From Gammaproteobacteria bacterium (lineage in GTDB: Bacteria; Pseudomonadota; Gammaproteobacteria; Xanthomonadales; Wenzhouxiangellaceae): DNA of 61,653 nucleotides. The stretch's first letter is position 1; every line of letters begins with the position of its first letter. A program made the translations under genes and the position numbers. The notes beneath the pieces are model-generated. The model was given only the letters and a program-made list of their open reading frames with translations, was not told the DNA's origin and did no database searches. Location: positions 1 to 61,653 of the forward strand of contig JAHJQV010000019.1 in the NCBI GenBank assembly GCA_018819105.1, read 5' to 3'. Below are positions 33,941 to 42,608 of this stretch, piece after piece.

Positions 33941-35599
33941 TCAGTCTGCCATCAGGTCATGCTCCTGTAGCTGCTGGGTCACGGTGTTTATGCCGCGCTT
34001 GGTCCAGTCGCCGGTCTGCGTGAGCCGGGCCACCCATACCGCCAGTTTTCTGAACACGCGGTTGCCCGGCACGACCACTTTGAACAGCTCCGGCAGCATC
34101 TTGTTGATGCGCTTTTTTGCCAGCTTCTGCAACAACCGGAGCCTGGCCGGGCTGATGCGTGGCCACGCCGGCACGGCCACTGCTTCGCGTGCGGTGCCAT
34201 ACAGCGGAATCACCGGACACAGACCATTGGTGCTGCTGTGTGCCTGCCGCTGGGCTGGCGTCCATTGGCCGATCAGAGGGTTGTCCTGCGGCAGGGAAAA
34301 ATGCTCGCGCAGAAATTCCTGACAGTTGGCGCGACCGAGCATGAAATCGTGATAACGAAAGCCGCGCTCCAGAAAGCCGGAGAAACCGCCGAGCAGGCCG
34401 GAGGCAATCTGCAGCTCGCCGGGGCTGGTGCCGGGTCGGCTGGGAGCGATGATTCTGCGACTGGCAGAAATGTGGTTGGCGGCAGTGGCCAGTTCGGCCG
34501 GCTTGAACCGGCCCTGATTTTTCATTGCGCCAATCAGCCTCAAGAGCAGGTCGAGCATGGACTCGGGTTCCGTGTAGTCGTCATTGGCAAAATTTCGGGT
34601 ATCGGGAAACGGATCAATCGCCAGCATAAAGCGCGTGGTTTTTGACTCGGTCAGGGTTTCCGGCTGGTCGGCGTTGAGTCTTGACCGCGCCAGCTCATAG
34701 GGCTCATTGTCGAACACGCCGCCATCCACACTGATGAAGTGATAATCGGCCGGTGCCGGCCCTCCCCAGGCGGCGGCGATGCGGGGCTCGATCACACACA
34801 GGCATTCACCAGTGTCCAGTTTGCCCGGGCCTTCGGTACGGAAGCTGCGCTGATCGTAAAAATTTCCAGGCTGGCGGATTTTTCGTGGTGCCAGGCCCAG
34901 TGGAAACGCCCCGGTCGCCAGCGCTGCCTGTCGCAGCAGTGACCAGCCTGCATGCTGGCCCTGCCAGTCCAGGGCATGGGTGCCGGCCTGTGCAGTCGGG
35001 TGGAAGCTGAAATGCAGGTAATCGCGGTGCTGGCGCATGCCGTGACCGGGTCGCTCGGCGGCAGGCTGGCTGTTGTCTTCTGTAACAAACGGGATGTTGT
35101 AGGGTACACCGCGCAGATTGGCCAGCGTCAGCAGCACCTCCAGCTGGTCATCGGCCCAGGGTTTACGCTGTGCCAGCCGGTCGGTTTGCAGGGCCTTTTC
35201 GGCGATCACATCGAGTATGCTGGAATCCAGCAGCGACAGCAGCGGTTCATTTTTCTGCAGATCGCTGAGTCCCAGCAGCGGTTCGATGTCGATGTCATTG
35301 ACCCAGCTCTGAAACAGCACGTTGTCGCTGACATCGAGTCCCGGATCGTCATTGCCAATGGGCTGGTGCGGTCGGCCGGCGAGGATGGTTGTGGTGATTG
35401 CTGCGGTCATGCCGCCAGCCGAGGCGCCGGTGAGCAGTTTCAGGTTGATCTGGTGCGGTGGTGCCGTGGGATCGTCGTTGTCGCGTGCCTGCTGCCACTG
35501 GTCCAGTGCCTGGATCAGAAAATCCACCACCCCGGCGGTGTAGGCACCGGCCGAGACAGCACCCGCCATGACCAGAGCGATGTCGCATTGGTTTTGCAT
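33941..35599 (-). CDS. Patatin-like phospholipase/acylhydrolase
   Basis: A 552-residue serine lipid hydrolase. The patatin catalytic dyad is visible: the oxyanion-loop glycine run AGAVSAGAYTAG near the N-terminus, the nucleophile serine in GASAGG, and the aspartate in VDGGVFDNEP. No signal peptide or membrane helix is seen, so it may be cytosolic or exported by another route. It is longer than simple patatins; the C-terminal roughly 200 residues are basic and not assigned. It lies 126 bp downstream of isovaleryl-CoA dehydrogenase in the same direction and may share its transcript. A hairpin with a T tract follows. Confidence 0.88.
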   Translation of the reverse strand: MQNQCDIALVMAGAVSAGAYTAGVVDFLIQALDQWQQARDNDDPTAPPHQINLKLLTGASAGGMTAAITTTILAGRPHQPIGNDDPGLDVSDNVLFQSWVNDIDIEPLLGLSDLQKNEPLLSLLDSSILDVIAEKALQTDRLAQRKPWADDQLEVLLTLANLRGVPYNIPFVTEDNSQPAAERPGHGMRQHRDYLHFSFHPTAQAGTHALDWQGQHAGWSLLRQAALATGAFPLGLAPRKIRQPGNFYDQRSFRTEGPGKLDTGECLCVIEPRIAAAWGGPAPADYHFISVDGGVFDNEPYELARSRLNADQPETLTESKTTRFMLAIDPFPDTRNFANDDYTEPESMLDLLLRLIGAMKNQGRFKPAELATAANHISASRRIIAPSRPGTSPGELQIASGLLGGFSGFLERGFRYHDFMLGRANCQEFLREHFSLPQDNPLIGQWTPAQRQAHSSTNGLCPVIPLYGTAREAVAVPAWPRISPARLRLLQKLAKKRINKMLPELFKVVVPGNRVFRKLAVWVARLTQTGDWTKRGINTVTQQLQEHDLMAD

Positions 35600-35725
35600 G
35601 AGCCTGTTTCCCGCTTTGTCATTGAGTAAAGCATACAGGCAGACAGTTATGAATTTGTGAATCTGCAGCTGCCATGAACAGGACTACAGGTGCCGGAACA
35701 CCGCAGGTTCTGCAGCAGCGACCGC

Positions 35726-36892
35726 TCAGTTGCTGGCGCTGACCAGTTCGCGGCCGATCAGCATGCGGCGGATTTCGTTGGTGCCGGCACCGATTTCATA
35801 CAGTTTGGCGTCGCGCAGCAGGCGGCCGGTGCGGTATTCGTTGATGTAGCCGTTGCCGCCCAGTGACTGGATCGCTTCCAGTGCCACCTGCACGGCGTTG
35901 CTGGAGGAATGCAGCAGGCAGGAGGCGGGATCGATGCGTGAGGTGCGACCGGCGTCGTAGTCTTCGGCAACGCGGTAGACAAAGGCCCGCGACGACTGCA
36001 GTGCGGTGTACATGTCGGCCAGTTTGGCCTGCATGATGCCGAACTCACCGATGGCCCGACCAAACTGCCGCCGTTCTCGCAGGTACGGCACGGTGTCATC
36101 CAGTGCAGCCTGCATCAGCCCCAGCGGGCCGCCGGAAAGCACCAGGCGTTCGGTGTTGAGACCGCTCATCAGTACTCTGACGCCCTGATTGACCTCGCCC
36201 AGCACCTGGCTGGTGGGGATGGCGCAGTTGTCAAACACCAGTTCGCAGGTGTTGGAGCCGCGCATGCCCAGCTTGTCCAGTTTCTGTGCCTTGCTGAAAC
36301 CGGGCATGCCATCTTCAATGAGAAATGCGGTCATGCACTGCGAACCGGCTGCCTTGTCGGCGGTACGCATGTAGACGATGATCACACCCGCCTCGGGGCC
36401 GTTGGTGATCCACATCTTGCTGCCATTGGCGACCCAGACGTCGCCGTCCAATCTGGCCGTGCAGCTCATGGAGCCGACCACGTCCGAGCCGGCACCCGGT
36501 TCGGACATTGCCAGTGCGCCGACCATGTCGCCGGCACACAGGGCCGGAAGATATTTTTGTTTCTGCTCTGGCGTGCCGTTCTTGTTCAGGTTGTCCAGGC
36601 ACAGATTGCTGCAGGCACCGTAGGACAGACCCACTGACCCGGATGCCCGCGAGATCTCCTCCATTGCCACGACGTGGGCCAGATAACCCATGGCGCTGCC
36701 GCCGTAGCTGTCGTCCACGGTGAGTCCGAGCAGGCCCAGTTCGCCCAGCTTGGGCCACAGGCCCTGGGGAAAGACATTGTTGCGATCAATCTCCTCGGCG
36801 ATCGGCGCGATCTCTTCGGCAGCGAAACGGCGCACCGTTTCGCGCAGCAGCTCCAGCTCTTCACTCAGGGGAAAGGCGCAATCCATCACCAT
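35726..36892 (-). CDS. ivd: Isovaleryl-CoA dehydrogenase
   Basis: An FAD-dependent acyl-CoA dehydrogenase of leucine catabolism, oxidising isovaleryl-CoA to 3-methylcrotonyl-CoA. Strong IVD-type signatures: [52 protein letters not shown], and [16 protein letters not shown], whose Glu matches the catalytic Glu254 position specific to [30 protein letters not shown] closes the protein. ATG 36892 gives 388 residues and lies just past the leucine dehydrogenase stop. A GTG at 36916 would add eight residues and overlap it. The two genes act in the same pathway: transamination or deamination, decarboxylation by the E1/E2 complex, then this step. Confidence 0.93.
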   Translation of the reverse strand: MVMDCAFPLSEELELLRETVRRFAAEEIAPIAEEIDRNNVFPQGLWPKLGELGLLGLTVDDSYGGSAMGYLAHVVAMEEISRASGSVGLSYGACSNLCLDNLNKNGTPEQKQKYLPALCAGDMVGALAMSEPGAGSDVVGSMSCTARLDGDVWVANGSKMWITNGPEAGVIIVYMRTADKAAGSQCMTAFLIEDGMPGFSKAQKLDKLGMRGSNTCELVFDNCAIPTSQVLGEVNQGVRVLMSGLNTERLVLSGGPLGLMQAALDDTVPYLRERRQFGRAIGEFGIMQAKLADMYTALQSSRAFVYRVAEDYDAGRTSRIDPASCLLHSSSNAVQVALEAIQSLGGNGYINEYRTGRLLRDAKLYEIGAGTNEIRRMLIGRELVSASN

Positions 36893-36896
36893 GGCA

Positions 36897-38000
36897 TCAG
36901 TTGCCGTTGCGCTCACGACCAGGGAAGCGATGACCGCGTCCCATGTGTGGCAGTTTCAGCTTGCCGATGGCCTCGATGCGCTGCTCGGCCAGACGGTCGG
37001 CAGCCTGGCTGGTGGTGATGCCCTCGTCCTCGGCGATCTGGAAAATCCGCCCGACGTTGTAGTAGATGGTGCGCGTCATGCGCATGGCGCGCTCGCGGTT
37101 GTAGCCTTCAAACTCGATAGAGACGTTCATCAGGCCGCCGGCGTTGACCGCATAATCCGGCGCGTACAGGATGCCGCGACGATCCACCTCATCACCGATG
37201 GCATCGGTGGCAAGCTGGTTGTTGGCGGCGCCGCAGATGATCTTGAACTTGAACCGGGGCAGGGTTTTCTCGTTGACGATGGCACCCAGCGCGGTGGGCG
37301 AGAACACATCGGCGTCGACATCGTAGATGTCATCCACGCCAACCGCCTCACAGCCCAGCTCGACGCACTGCTGCACGGCCTCATCATTGATGTCGGTGAC
37401 AAACACCTTGGCGTTTTCGGCACGCAGCAGTTTGACCAGCTCAAAGCCAACGTGGCCGCAGCCCTGTACCGCATAGCTGTGCTTGCCGATCTCATCGTGA
37501 CCGTAGCGTTTCTGCAGGCTGGCACGAATGCCCTGCAGGGTACCAAACGCGGTGAACGGAGACGGATCGCCGCTGCCGCCGTGCATCTGGTGTACACCGA
37601 CGCAGTTGTTGGTTTCCTGAAACACGAATTCCATGTCGTTGACATCGATGCCGACGTCCTCGGCGGTGATGTAACGGCCATTGAGCGATTCCACGAAACG
37701 GCCCAGCGCGCGGAACAGCGCTTCTGATTTGTCCTTGCGCGGATCGCCGATGATCACCGACTTGCCGCCACCCAGGTTGAGACCGGCCACGGCCGCCTTG
37801 TAGGTCATGCCACGCGACAGTCGCAGCACGTCGTTGAGTGCATCCTGTTCGGTTTCATAGGGCCACATGCGCAGGCCGCCCAGAGCCGGGCCGAGGGTGG
37901 TGTTGTGGATGGCGATGATGGCCTTGAGGCCAGCGTCCTTGTTGTGGCAGAACACCACTTGCTCATGCTCAGTCTGATGAATGTCAGCAAACAAGTGCAT
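36897..38000 (-). CDS. ldh: Leucine (branched-chain amino acid) dehydrogenase
   Basis: An NAD-dependent enzyme that oxidatively deaminates leucine, valine and isoleucine to 2-oxo acids. The Glu/Leu/Phe/Val dehydrogenase fold is clear, with [12 protein letters not shown], the catalytic lysine in [20 protein letters not shown], the adjacent [10 protein letters not shown], and the nucleotide-binding loop [10 protein letters not shown]. It is 367 residues, as in Bacillus Ldh. GGAG precedes ATG 38000 by about nine bases. Two inverted repeats upstream (38041-38057 and 38172-38195) are candidate regulatory sites. It is first in a leftward unit with ivd. Confidence 0.93.
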   Translation of the reverse strand: MHLFADIHQTEHEQVVFCHNKDAGLKAIIAIHNTTLGPALGGLRMWPYETEQDALNDVLRLSRGMTYKAAVAGLNLGGGKSVIIGDPRKDKSEALFRALGRFVESLNGRYITAEDVGIDVNDMEFVFQETNNCVGVHQMHGGSGDPSPFTAFGTLQGIRASLQKRYGHDEIGKHSYAVQGCGHVGFELVKLLRAENAKVFVTDINDEAVQQCVELGCEAVGVDDIYDVDADVFSPTALGAIVNEKTLPRFKFKIICGAANNQLATDAIGDEVDRRGILYAPDYAVNAGGLMNVSIEFEGYNRERAMRMTRTIYYNVGRIFQIAEDEGITTSQAADRLAEQRIEAIGKLKLPHMGRGHRFPGRERNGN

Positions 38001-38040
38001 AGAATAACTCTCCAGTTGGTGATGGCTCCGCCACAGGCGA

Positions 38041-38057
38041 TGACCCGAGCCGGGTCA
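38041..38057. promoter_or_regulatory. 17-bp palindrome upstream of ldh
   Basis: TGACCCG (38041-38047), AGC, CGGGTCA (38051-38057): a perfect 7-bp dyad 41 bp upstream of the ldh start. Its position suits an operator or a leader hairpin. The regulator is unknown. Confidence 0.45.
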
Positions 38058-38171
38058 GTATGCTGGCAGGTTTCGTCGACAACATCAGATGGCGAATGAA
38101 ACCGTGTGGGTGCGAAGCGAGTCGTGAATCCCGATGACTGTTGTATGAGATAAAGTGCAGGATTCTGTCAC

Positions 38172-38195
38172 ACAGATGCGGGTTGCAGCATCTGT
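38172..38195. promoter_or_regulatory. Inverted repeat in the ldh upstream region
   Basis: ACAGATGC (38172-38179) and GCATCTGT (38188-38195) form a perfect 8-bp inverted repeat. A TATAAT on the minus strand at 38262-38257 could be a -10 for ldh, which would place this dyad in the 5' leader; no good -35 is seen. The rest of 38001-38354 has no credible gene. Confidence 0.4.
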
Positions 38196-38354
38196 CTGGC
38201 AGACCTTGGCTGGACGATCAGGCGAGCTTGGCCACCTGCAGCAATATCGTTGCCGTATTATACGCAAGATGGGGGAGACGTGCTGATCATCTCCCGACTT
38301 CGGCTTGCGCAGCAGCACCGCCAGCGCCAGTGGCGCCGGCAGTGCAGGGCGAGA

Positions 38355-38510
38355 TCAGATGAAGCGCAGACGAACGCCGGCTTCACCGGCAGCGCCGTGA
38401 CGACGGCGACGACGGCGGTTGCGGCGCTGCTGGTCATCGGCCAGCACGCCCATGCTGGTGCGGTTTCCCGCGTGCATGTTGTTGATTATGTGGTTTTTCA
38501 TGGTTTTCAT
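38355..38510 (-). CDS. Small arginine-rich protein, unknown function
   Basis: A 51-codon reading frame from ATG 38510 to TGA 38355. AAGGGA lies about six bases upstream, a better ribosome binding site than most genes here have. The product begins MKTMKNHIINNMHAG and has a block of ten arginines among twelve residues (RRNRRRRRRHG) in the middle. An in-frame ATG at 38501 is an alternative start. It is divergent from marR across a 137-bp region that holds AT-rich dyads, so the MarR protein could control it. I recognise no family. Because the frame is short and Arg codons are GC-rich, chance is possible. Confidence 0.5.
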   Translation of the reverse strand: MKTMKNHIINNMHAGNRTSMGVLADDQQRRNRRRRRRHGAAGEAGVRLRFI

Positions 38511-38590
38511 TGCAGTTCCCTTCCAGGGTCATCAATACAGTTGTCAAAAAGGTCTTAGTGAGCAAGCCAGGTAGGCTGACTTGCATCTGA

Positions 38591-38625
38591 GACCATAATA
38601 GGTCAATAATGTTGCATCATTATGG
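38591..38625. promoter_or_regulatory. AT-rich dyads between the small ORF and marR: probable MarR operator
   Basis: Overlapping inverted repeats: GACC-ATAATA-GGTC (38591-38604), ATAATG (38606-38611) with CATTAT (38618-38623), and outer arms CCATAAT (38593-38599) with ATTATGG (38619-38625). MarR proteins bind AT-rich dyads of about 18 bp in their own divergent promoter regions. The site is 23 bp before the marR start. Confidence 0.5.
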
Positions 38626-38647
38626 CAGCTTTTGAAGAAAAATCAAC

Positions 38648-39091
38648 ATGGTTGACCTAAAAAGACGACAGCAATTGAATGAGGCGCTGGAGCTGATGCA
38701 CTTCGGTTTCCGCAAGATGATCGAGAAACCGGATCAATTGCTGGCCAAACGCGGCATGGGTCGCATGCATCACCGCCTGCTTTACTTCATCGGCCGCAAC
38801 GAGGGCTTGTCGGTGAGTGAGCTCAACGAGGTTTTGCAGATCAGCAAGCAGGCGCTGCATCGCCCGCTGCAGCAGCTGATCGCCCGTGAGCTGGTCAGCT
38901 CGACCGCTGACGAAACAGATGGTCGCATCCGCCGACTGCACCTGACCCGCAAGGGGCGGGCACTGGAAACCCGGCTGTCACGCATGCAACGCAACCAGTT
39001 CCGCCGCGTGTTTGCCCAGGTCAGCAAACGCGAGGAACGGGCCTGGCGCGAGGTGATGCGACTGCTGGGGCAGTCGGATCGCTTGCCATGA
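38648..39091 (+). CDS. MarR-family transcriptional regulator
   Basis: A 147-residue winged-helix regulator. The recognition helix region VSELNEVLQISKQALHRPLQQL and the wing with the family D-x-R signature (DETDGRIRRLHLTRKGRALE) are complete, flanked by the long N- and C-terminal dimerisation helices. The ligand is not predictable. The ATG at 38648 lacks a clear Shine-Dalgarno. It is divergent from a small arginine-rich ORF and convergent with a secreted-protein gene, so its likely targets are itself and the small ORF. Confidence 0.9.
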   Translation: MVDLKRRQQLNEALELMHFGFRKMIEKPDQLLAKRGMGRMHHRLLYFIGRNEGLSVSELNEVLQISKQALHRPLQQLIARELVSSTADETDGRIRRLHLTRKGRALETRLSRMQRNQFRRVFAQVSKREERAWREVMRLLGQSDRLP

Positions 39092-39101
39092 CAAGCGATC
39101 C
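39076..39101. terminator. Inverted repeat at the marR stop, possible two-way terminator
   Basis: GGATCGCTTG (39076-39085) and CAAGCGATCC (39092-39101) form a perfect 10-bp stem with a 6-base loop that contains part of the marR stop. It sits 11 bp from the end of the convergent gene at 39112. No T tract follows on either strand. Confidence 0.45.
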
Positions 39102-39111
39102 GGAAAGCTGT

Positions 39112-40416
39112 TCAGTCTTCAAATGAGTTGGCAAAGAAGCTGGTTTCGTCGTCGTAGATGCGGACGGTCGTGGTCGCATTGGGGCCCGGTTGCGCCATAC
39201 CACTGACTGGTATCAGTTCCAGGCGGAATGTTTCCGGAATTTCCACCTCGTTGTCGTCAATGGTGGCGAGTAACAATACTTTTGGTTCGCCATCTCCATT
39301 GTCCCAACTCAGCTGCTGATTCGACGGCAGCAAGAAATCAAGCCCCGACGTTGCGGACAGCTCGGCACTGGTTGCGCTGAACACCACTGCGCCCTCACTG
39401 GTGCCTGATCTGAATACCGGAACCTCAACGATGCCTTGATCCTCCAGGACTTCAATCAAGCCGGAGTTGAAATCAACCAGTCTCGGTGGCGCAGCGGTAA
39501 AGTTGACCTCAACCGGGCTGTCTGTCAATTCTGTTTGACCGATTCTGGCTGACACCAAGCTGGAACCCGCGCTTGTACTAACGAGGTTGACGGAGCAGAT
39601 GCCTCCTGATGTCGTGCAGGTACCGGAAGTCAAGATGGCTGTCCCTGATTCGATGGAAAAGTTGACCACCGCGCCACTCACCGCTGCGCCATTAAGGGCT
39701 ACAACATTGGCCGTCACAGTGTTCAGGTCAAATCCATCTGCCTGAGCATTGTCAGACTCAACCAGCAATAAGCTGTTGTTGAAATTGATGCCGCCAGGGT
39801 TGATGTTAAACAGCAGACTGTCCAGATTGTTGGCTGTGCTTTCTTCACTGACTGAAGTTATCACTGTGGCGCTGAACAACGCGCTGAACTCTGGTGCAAT
39901 CGCCCTGAATTGAAGAATAGAACTTGCTGTCGCGTTTTCGTTGATGTCGCCAAACTGGCACTCCAACACGTTGGTGAGGACCACTTCACACTGAGCTTGC
40001 GGAGCCACGAATTCCACCGCGCCAGGAATGCTCATGTTGATCATGGATTCGGGTGCGCAGTCCCGTCCATCATTGAGTATGTTGGCGGCGATGAATATGT
40101 CGTCGCCAACAAACGGCTCTTCGGAACCCAGTGTATCAAGGTCTATGGAGAGATCAGGCAATAGCGGGATGCCGCTGCTGTCGACTGCACCATCGAAGCA
40201 TTCGGTGCCGAACACTGGAGTTGGCGAAAGACCCGCCATTAAAAGGTCATGGTCTGACGACATGCCAAGACTCTCATCTGCGATCAGTCCTTCCAGATCT
40301 CTGGTATCCTGACTTCGATTGGTTGGTGCTTCGTCTACGGTAACTGCAGCGGGCCCAAGCTGCGTGAAGGCGAGCGACAGAATGATCGCCTGCTTCGAAA
40401 AGTGTTGTTTTGACAT
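39112..40416 (-). CDS. Secreted Ig-like/Calx-beta protein with FE-type C-terminal tail
   Basis: A 434-residue exported protein. The start MSKQHFSKQAIILSLAFTQLGPAA is a plausible signal peptide. A bacterial Ig-like (Big_1-type) segment lies at about 225-310 (NTVTANVVALNGAAVSGAVVNFSIESGTAIL), and a Calx-beta-like segment at about 315-425 (VPVFRSGTSEGAVVFSATS, then ATIDDNEVEIPETFRLEL). The last residues, SFFANSFED, match a short FANGFE-like tail that I associate with many secreted proteins of Xanthomonadales relatives. Base composition is close to 50% GC, lower than the housekeeping genes nearby. Function unknown; surface or extracellular. Confidence 0.75.
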   Translation of the reverse strand: MSKQHFSKQAIILSLAFTQLGPAAVTVDEAPTNRSQDTRDLEGLIADESLGMSSDHDLLMAGLSPTPVFGTECFDGAVDSSGIPLLPDLSIDLDTLGSEEPFVGDDIFIAANILNDGRDCAPESMINMSIPGAVEFVAPQAQCEVVLTNVLECQFGDINENATASSILQFRAIAPEFSALFSATVITSVSEESTANNLDSLLFNINPGGINFNNSLLLVESDNAQADGFDLNTVTANVVALNGAAVSGAVVNFSIESGTAILTSGTCTTSGGICSVNLVSTSAGSSLVSARIGQTELTDSPVEVNFTAAPPRLVDFNSGLIEVLEDQGIVEVPVFRSGTSEGAVVFSATSAELSATSGLDFLLPSNQQLSWDNGDGEPKVLLLATIDDNEVEIPETFRLELIPVSGMAQPGPNATTTVRIYDDETSFFANSFED

Positions 40417-40565
40417 GTCAGTTCCCTGTAATTTCAGTCCAGCTGCCGCAGCAGACTGCGTCAGTCATTGATTTGACCATAACCCTTGGAGCAACTTACA
40501 TCCCTGTCTGAGTGCGCCAACCTGCCGCTATACCTGCGGCTTGCTAGCGGCCAGCTTAGCAGATT

Positions 40566-41732
40566 TCAGCGCTTCGTCAAATCAATGCCTTCATCAATCC
40601 ACCCAAACAGCCGCCGATTCAACGGATCCTCCACATAGCGTGCATACGCGACCGAGATGACCACCAGCAGCGCAGCCACCAGCAAATAGGCAGGCAGCAA
40701 GCCGCTGCTGCCGGCCACGGCATCGCGAAAGCCAATCCAGTAAAGGGAGCTCAGGGCAATCGTGTGCAGCAGATACAAGGAGTAGGTGGCCGCGCCCAGT
40801 GTGCTGGCCAAACGTGGCATGAAACAACGACCAGACTGCTGCAGCCCGATACAGGCCGCCACCAGCAGCACTGCTCCTGGCGCATAGATGGCCACCCGCT
40901 GCGGTGTGAAATAACCGGAAATCAGGCGTCCGTCAAACAGCTCGGCATTCAGCCAGCCGCCGAGCACGATGAGCATGCCGCCGGTTAACATCACCAGACC
41001 CGGCCGGGGCAGCTTGTGCCGGGTCAGCAACCGTGCCAGCAGACAGCCGCCTATGAACTCCAGTTGATACGGTGACAGCCACAACCGCCACCACCACGAC
41101 GCAGAGGTCAGCTTGTCTGGCGCATAGACATCCAGCACCGCGATGGCATAGACATTGCCCAGCACAACCAGCAGCGCTGCCAACAGCAGCGGCCTGATGC
41201 CAGCACCGCCTCGTCGCAGCCAGACCCAGCATGCTATGAGCAGATAAAACACCAGCACATGCGTCAGTGCCCAGGTCACGGGAATGGCCAGTGTGTCGAT
41301 GTCCTGCGGCCACAGCCAGATACTGCGTAGCCAGTCCTTGCGGGTCAGCAGATAGGGTGCCCAAACCCATAGCTGTATCGCGGCAAGGCCGAGAAAAAGC
41401 CAATAGTGGATGTAAATCCGCGCCAGGCGGCGGGCGATAAAGCGCAGCGCTGCGCGCACACCCGATTCATGCTGAGTAACCGTCCAGATGACGGTGCCGC
41501 TGATGACAAAAAACACATCCGGTCCGGCATTGGCAAGATACCAGACCGCCTTCAGCCAGCCACCTTCGGCACCGCCAGCGACCCAGACATGCGGTGCCAT
41601 GTGCCCCAGTAAAATGGCAGTGGCGGCAGCAAAGCGCAGCCATTCGATGTTGCCAAAAAGCGCAGCGGTGTCACTGAAGCGACTGCCGGCACGCTGCAGC
41701 GGTGCCGTCGCAGCTGCACTTGACCAGTTCAT
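40566..41732 (-). CDS. Membrane acyltransferase, acyltransferase-3 (OafA/YrhL) family
   Basis: An integral membrane O-acyltransferase of about 388 residues with roughly ten hydrophobic segments. The family N-terminus IEWLRFAAATAILLGHMAPHVW contains the R-x10-H pair typical of acyltransferase-3, followed by PDVFFVISGTVIW. Such enzymes acetylate sugars of O-antigen, capsule or glycolipids. ATG 41732 overlaps the stop of the methyltransferase gene by four bases, so it is the third gene of a glycosyltransferase-methyltransferase-acyltransferase operon. The frame is open to 41750. Confidence 0.9.
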   Translation of the reverse strand: MNWSSAAATAPLQRAGSRFSDTAALFGNIEWLRFAAATAILLGHMAPHVWVAGGAEGGWLKAVWYLANAGPDVFFVISGTVIWTVTQHESGVRAALRFIARRLARIYIHYWLFLGLAAIQLWVWAPYLLTRKDWLRSIWLWPQDIDTLAIPVTWALTHVLVFYLLIACWVWLRRGGAGIRPLLLAALLVVLGNVYAIAVLDVYAPDKLTSASWWWRLWLSPYQLEFIGGCLLARLLTRHKLPRPGLVMLTGGMLIVLGGWLNAELFDGRLISGYFTPQRVAIYAPGAVLLVAACIGLQQSGRCFMPRLASTLGAATYSLYLLHTIALSSLYWIGFRDAVAGSSGLLPAYLLVAALLVVISVAYARYVEDPLNRRLFGWIDEGIDLTKR

Positions 41733-42604
41733 GGTGCGGCCTTGCGCCACGCCACGGCGTGGTCATCGATCTTTTGCAGCGGTATGCTGATACTGTGCTG
41801 CTGACGGAAAGCATCCACGGCCTGACGACAAGGAGGCAGTATGCCGTAGTCATCAATGATTACCCAGCCACCTGGTTGCAGCTTGTCATACAGTGCCTGC
41901 AACACGGCATTGGTGGAGCTGTACAGATCGGCATCAATGCGCAACAGCGCCAATTGTCCAATCCCGGCATCTGGCAGCGACTGTTCAAACCAGCCGGGCA
42001 GCAAGCGGATCTGCTCATCCAGCAGGCCATAACGGCGCATGATGTCGGTCACCGTGGCCTGATCGACACTCAGTACCGGCAACACACTGGCATCCAGTGG
42101 ATAGGCCAGATCCATGGCATGGCTGGAGGTGGGCACGCCGGCAAAGGAATCCGCCGCCCACACCACACGGTCGTGGATGTCGTGAGCTGCCAGCACGGCG
42201 CGCATGAGCAGGCAGCAACCGCCACGCCAGACGCCGGCTTCCAGCAGGTCGCCGGGAATGCCCTCACTGAGAATCTGCTCGACGCAGTGCTGCAGATGAT
42301 CCAGTCGTCGCCGGCCAACCATGCTGTGGGCGTATTCGGTGTAATTGCGCAGATCCGGCTGGTCGCGACGCACATGACCCGGAGCCAGACGCAGATGGAT
42401 GGTTTCGCCATACTGTTTTGCCCGCGCCACGGCGTCGCGCAGGCTGGCATCCGTGCGCGCCTGCCAGAACAGATCCAGCTGCACCGGCTGCTGGTGTGCG
42501 GCACACAACACGGTGTACAGCAGTTGAGCTTCCAACTCCGGATACAGCTCATTGAGGATGGCGCTTTTGATCAGTTCAAGATAGCGTTGCTGAATTGTCA
42601 TCAT
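41729..42604 (-). CDS. TylF/macrocin-type O-methyltransferase
   Basis: A 291-residue SAM-dependent methyltransferase of the TylF family, whose members methylate sugars in glycans and antibiotics. Motifs: GDLLEAGVWRGGCCLLMRAV (SAM site), VVWAADSFAGVP, LLRIDADLYSST and GGWVIIDDYG, with the Asp pair that binds the metal. It starts four bases after the stop of the large glycosyltransferase gene and overlaps the acyltransferase start. With both neighbours acting on carbohydrates, modification of a surface glycan is the likely role. Confidence 0.92.
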   Translation of the reverse strand: MMTIQQRYLELIKSAILNELYPELEAQLLYTVLCAAHQQPVQLDLFWQARTDASLRDAVARAKQYGETIHLRLAPGHVRRDQPDLRNYTEYAHSMVGRRRLDHLQHCVEQILSEGIPGDLLEAGVWRGGCCLLMRAVLAAHDIHDRVVWAADSFAGVPTSSHAMDLAYPLDASVLPVLSVDQATVTDIMRRYGLLDEQIRLLPGWFEQSLPDAGIGQLALLRIDADLYSSTNAVLQALYDKLQPGGWVIIDDYGILPPCRQAVDAFRQQHSISIPLQKIDDHAVAWRKAAP

Positions 42605-42608
42605 GGCA

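Noticed and set aside
38085..38318. 77-codon minus-strand frame upstream of ldh
   Set aside because: It crosses the perfect inverted repeat at 38172 and a TATAAT-like sequence; composition looks non-coding.
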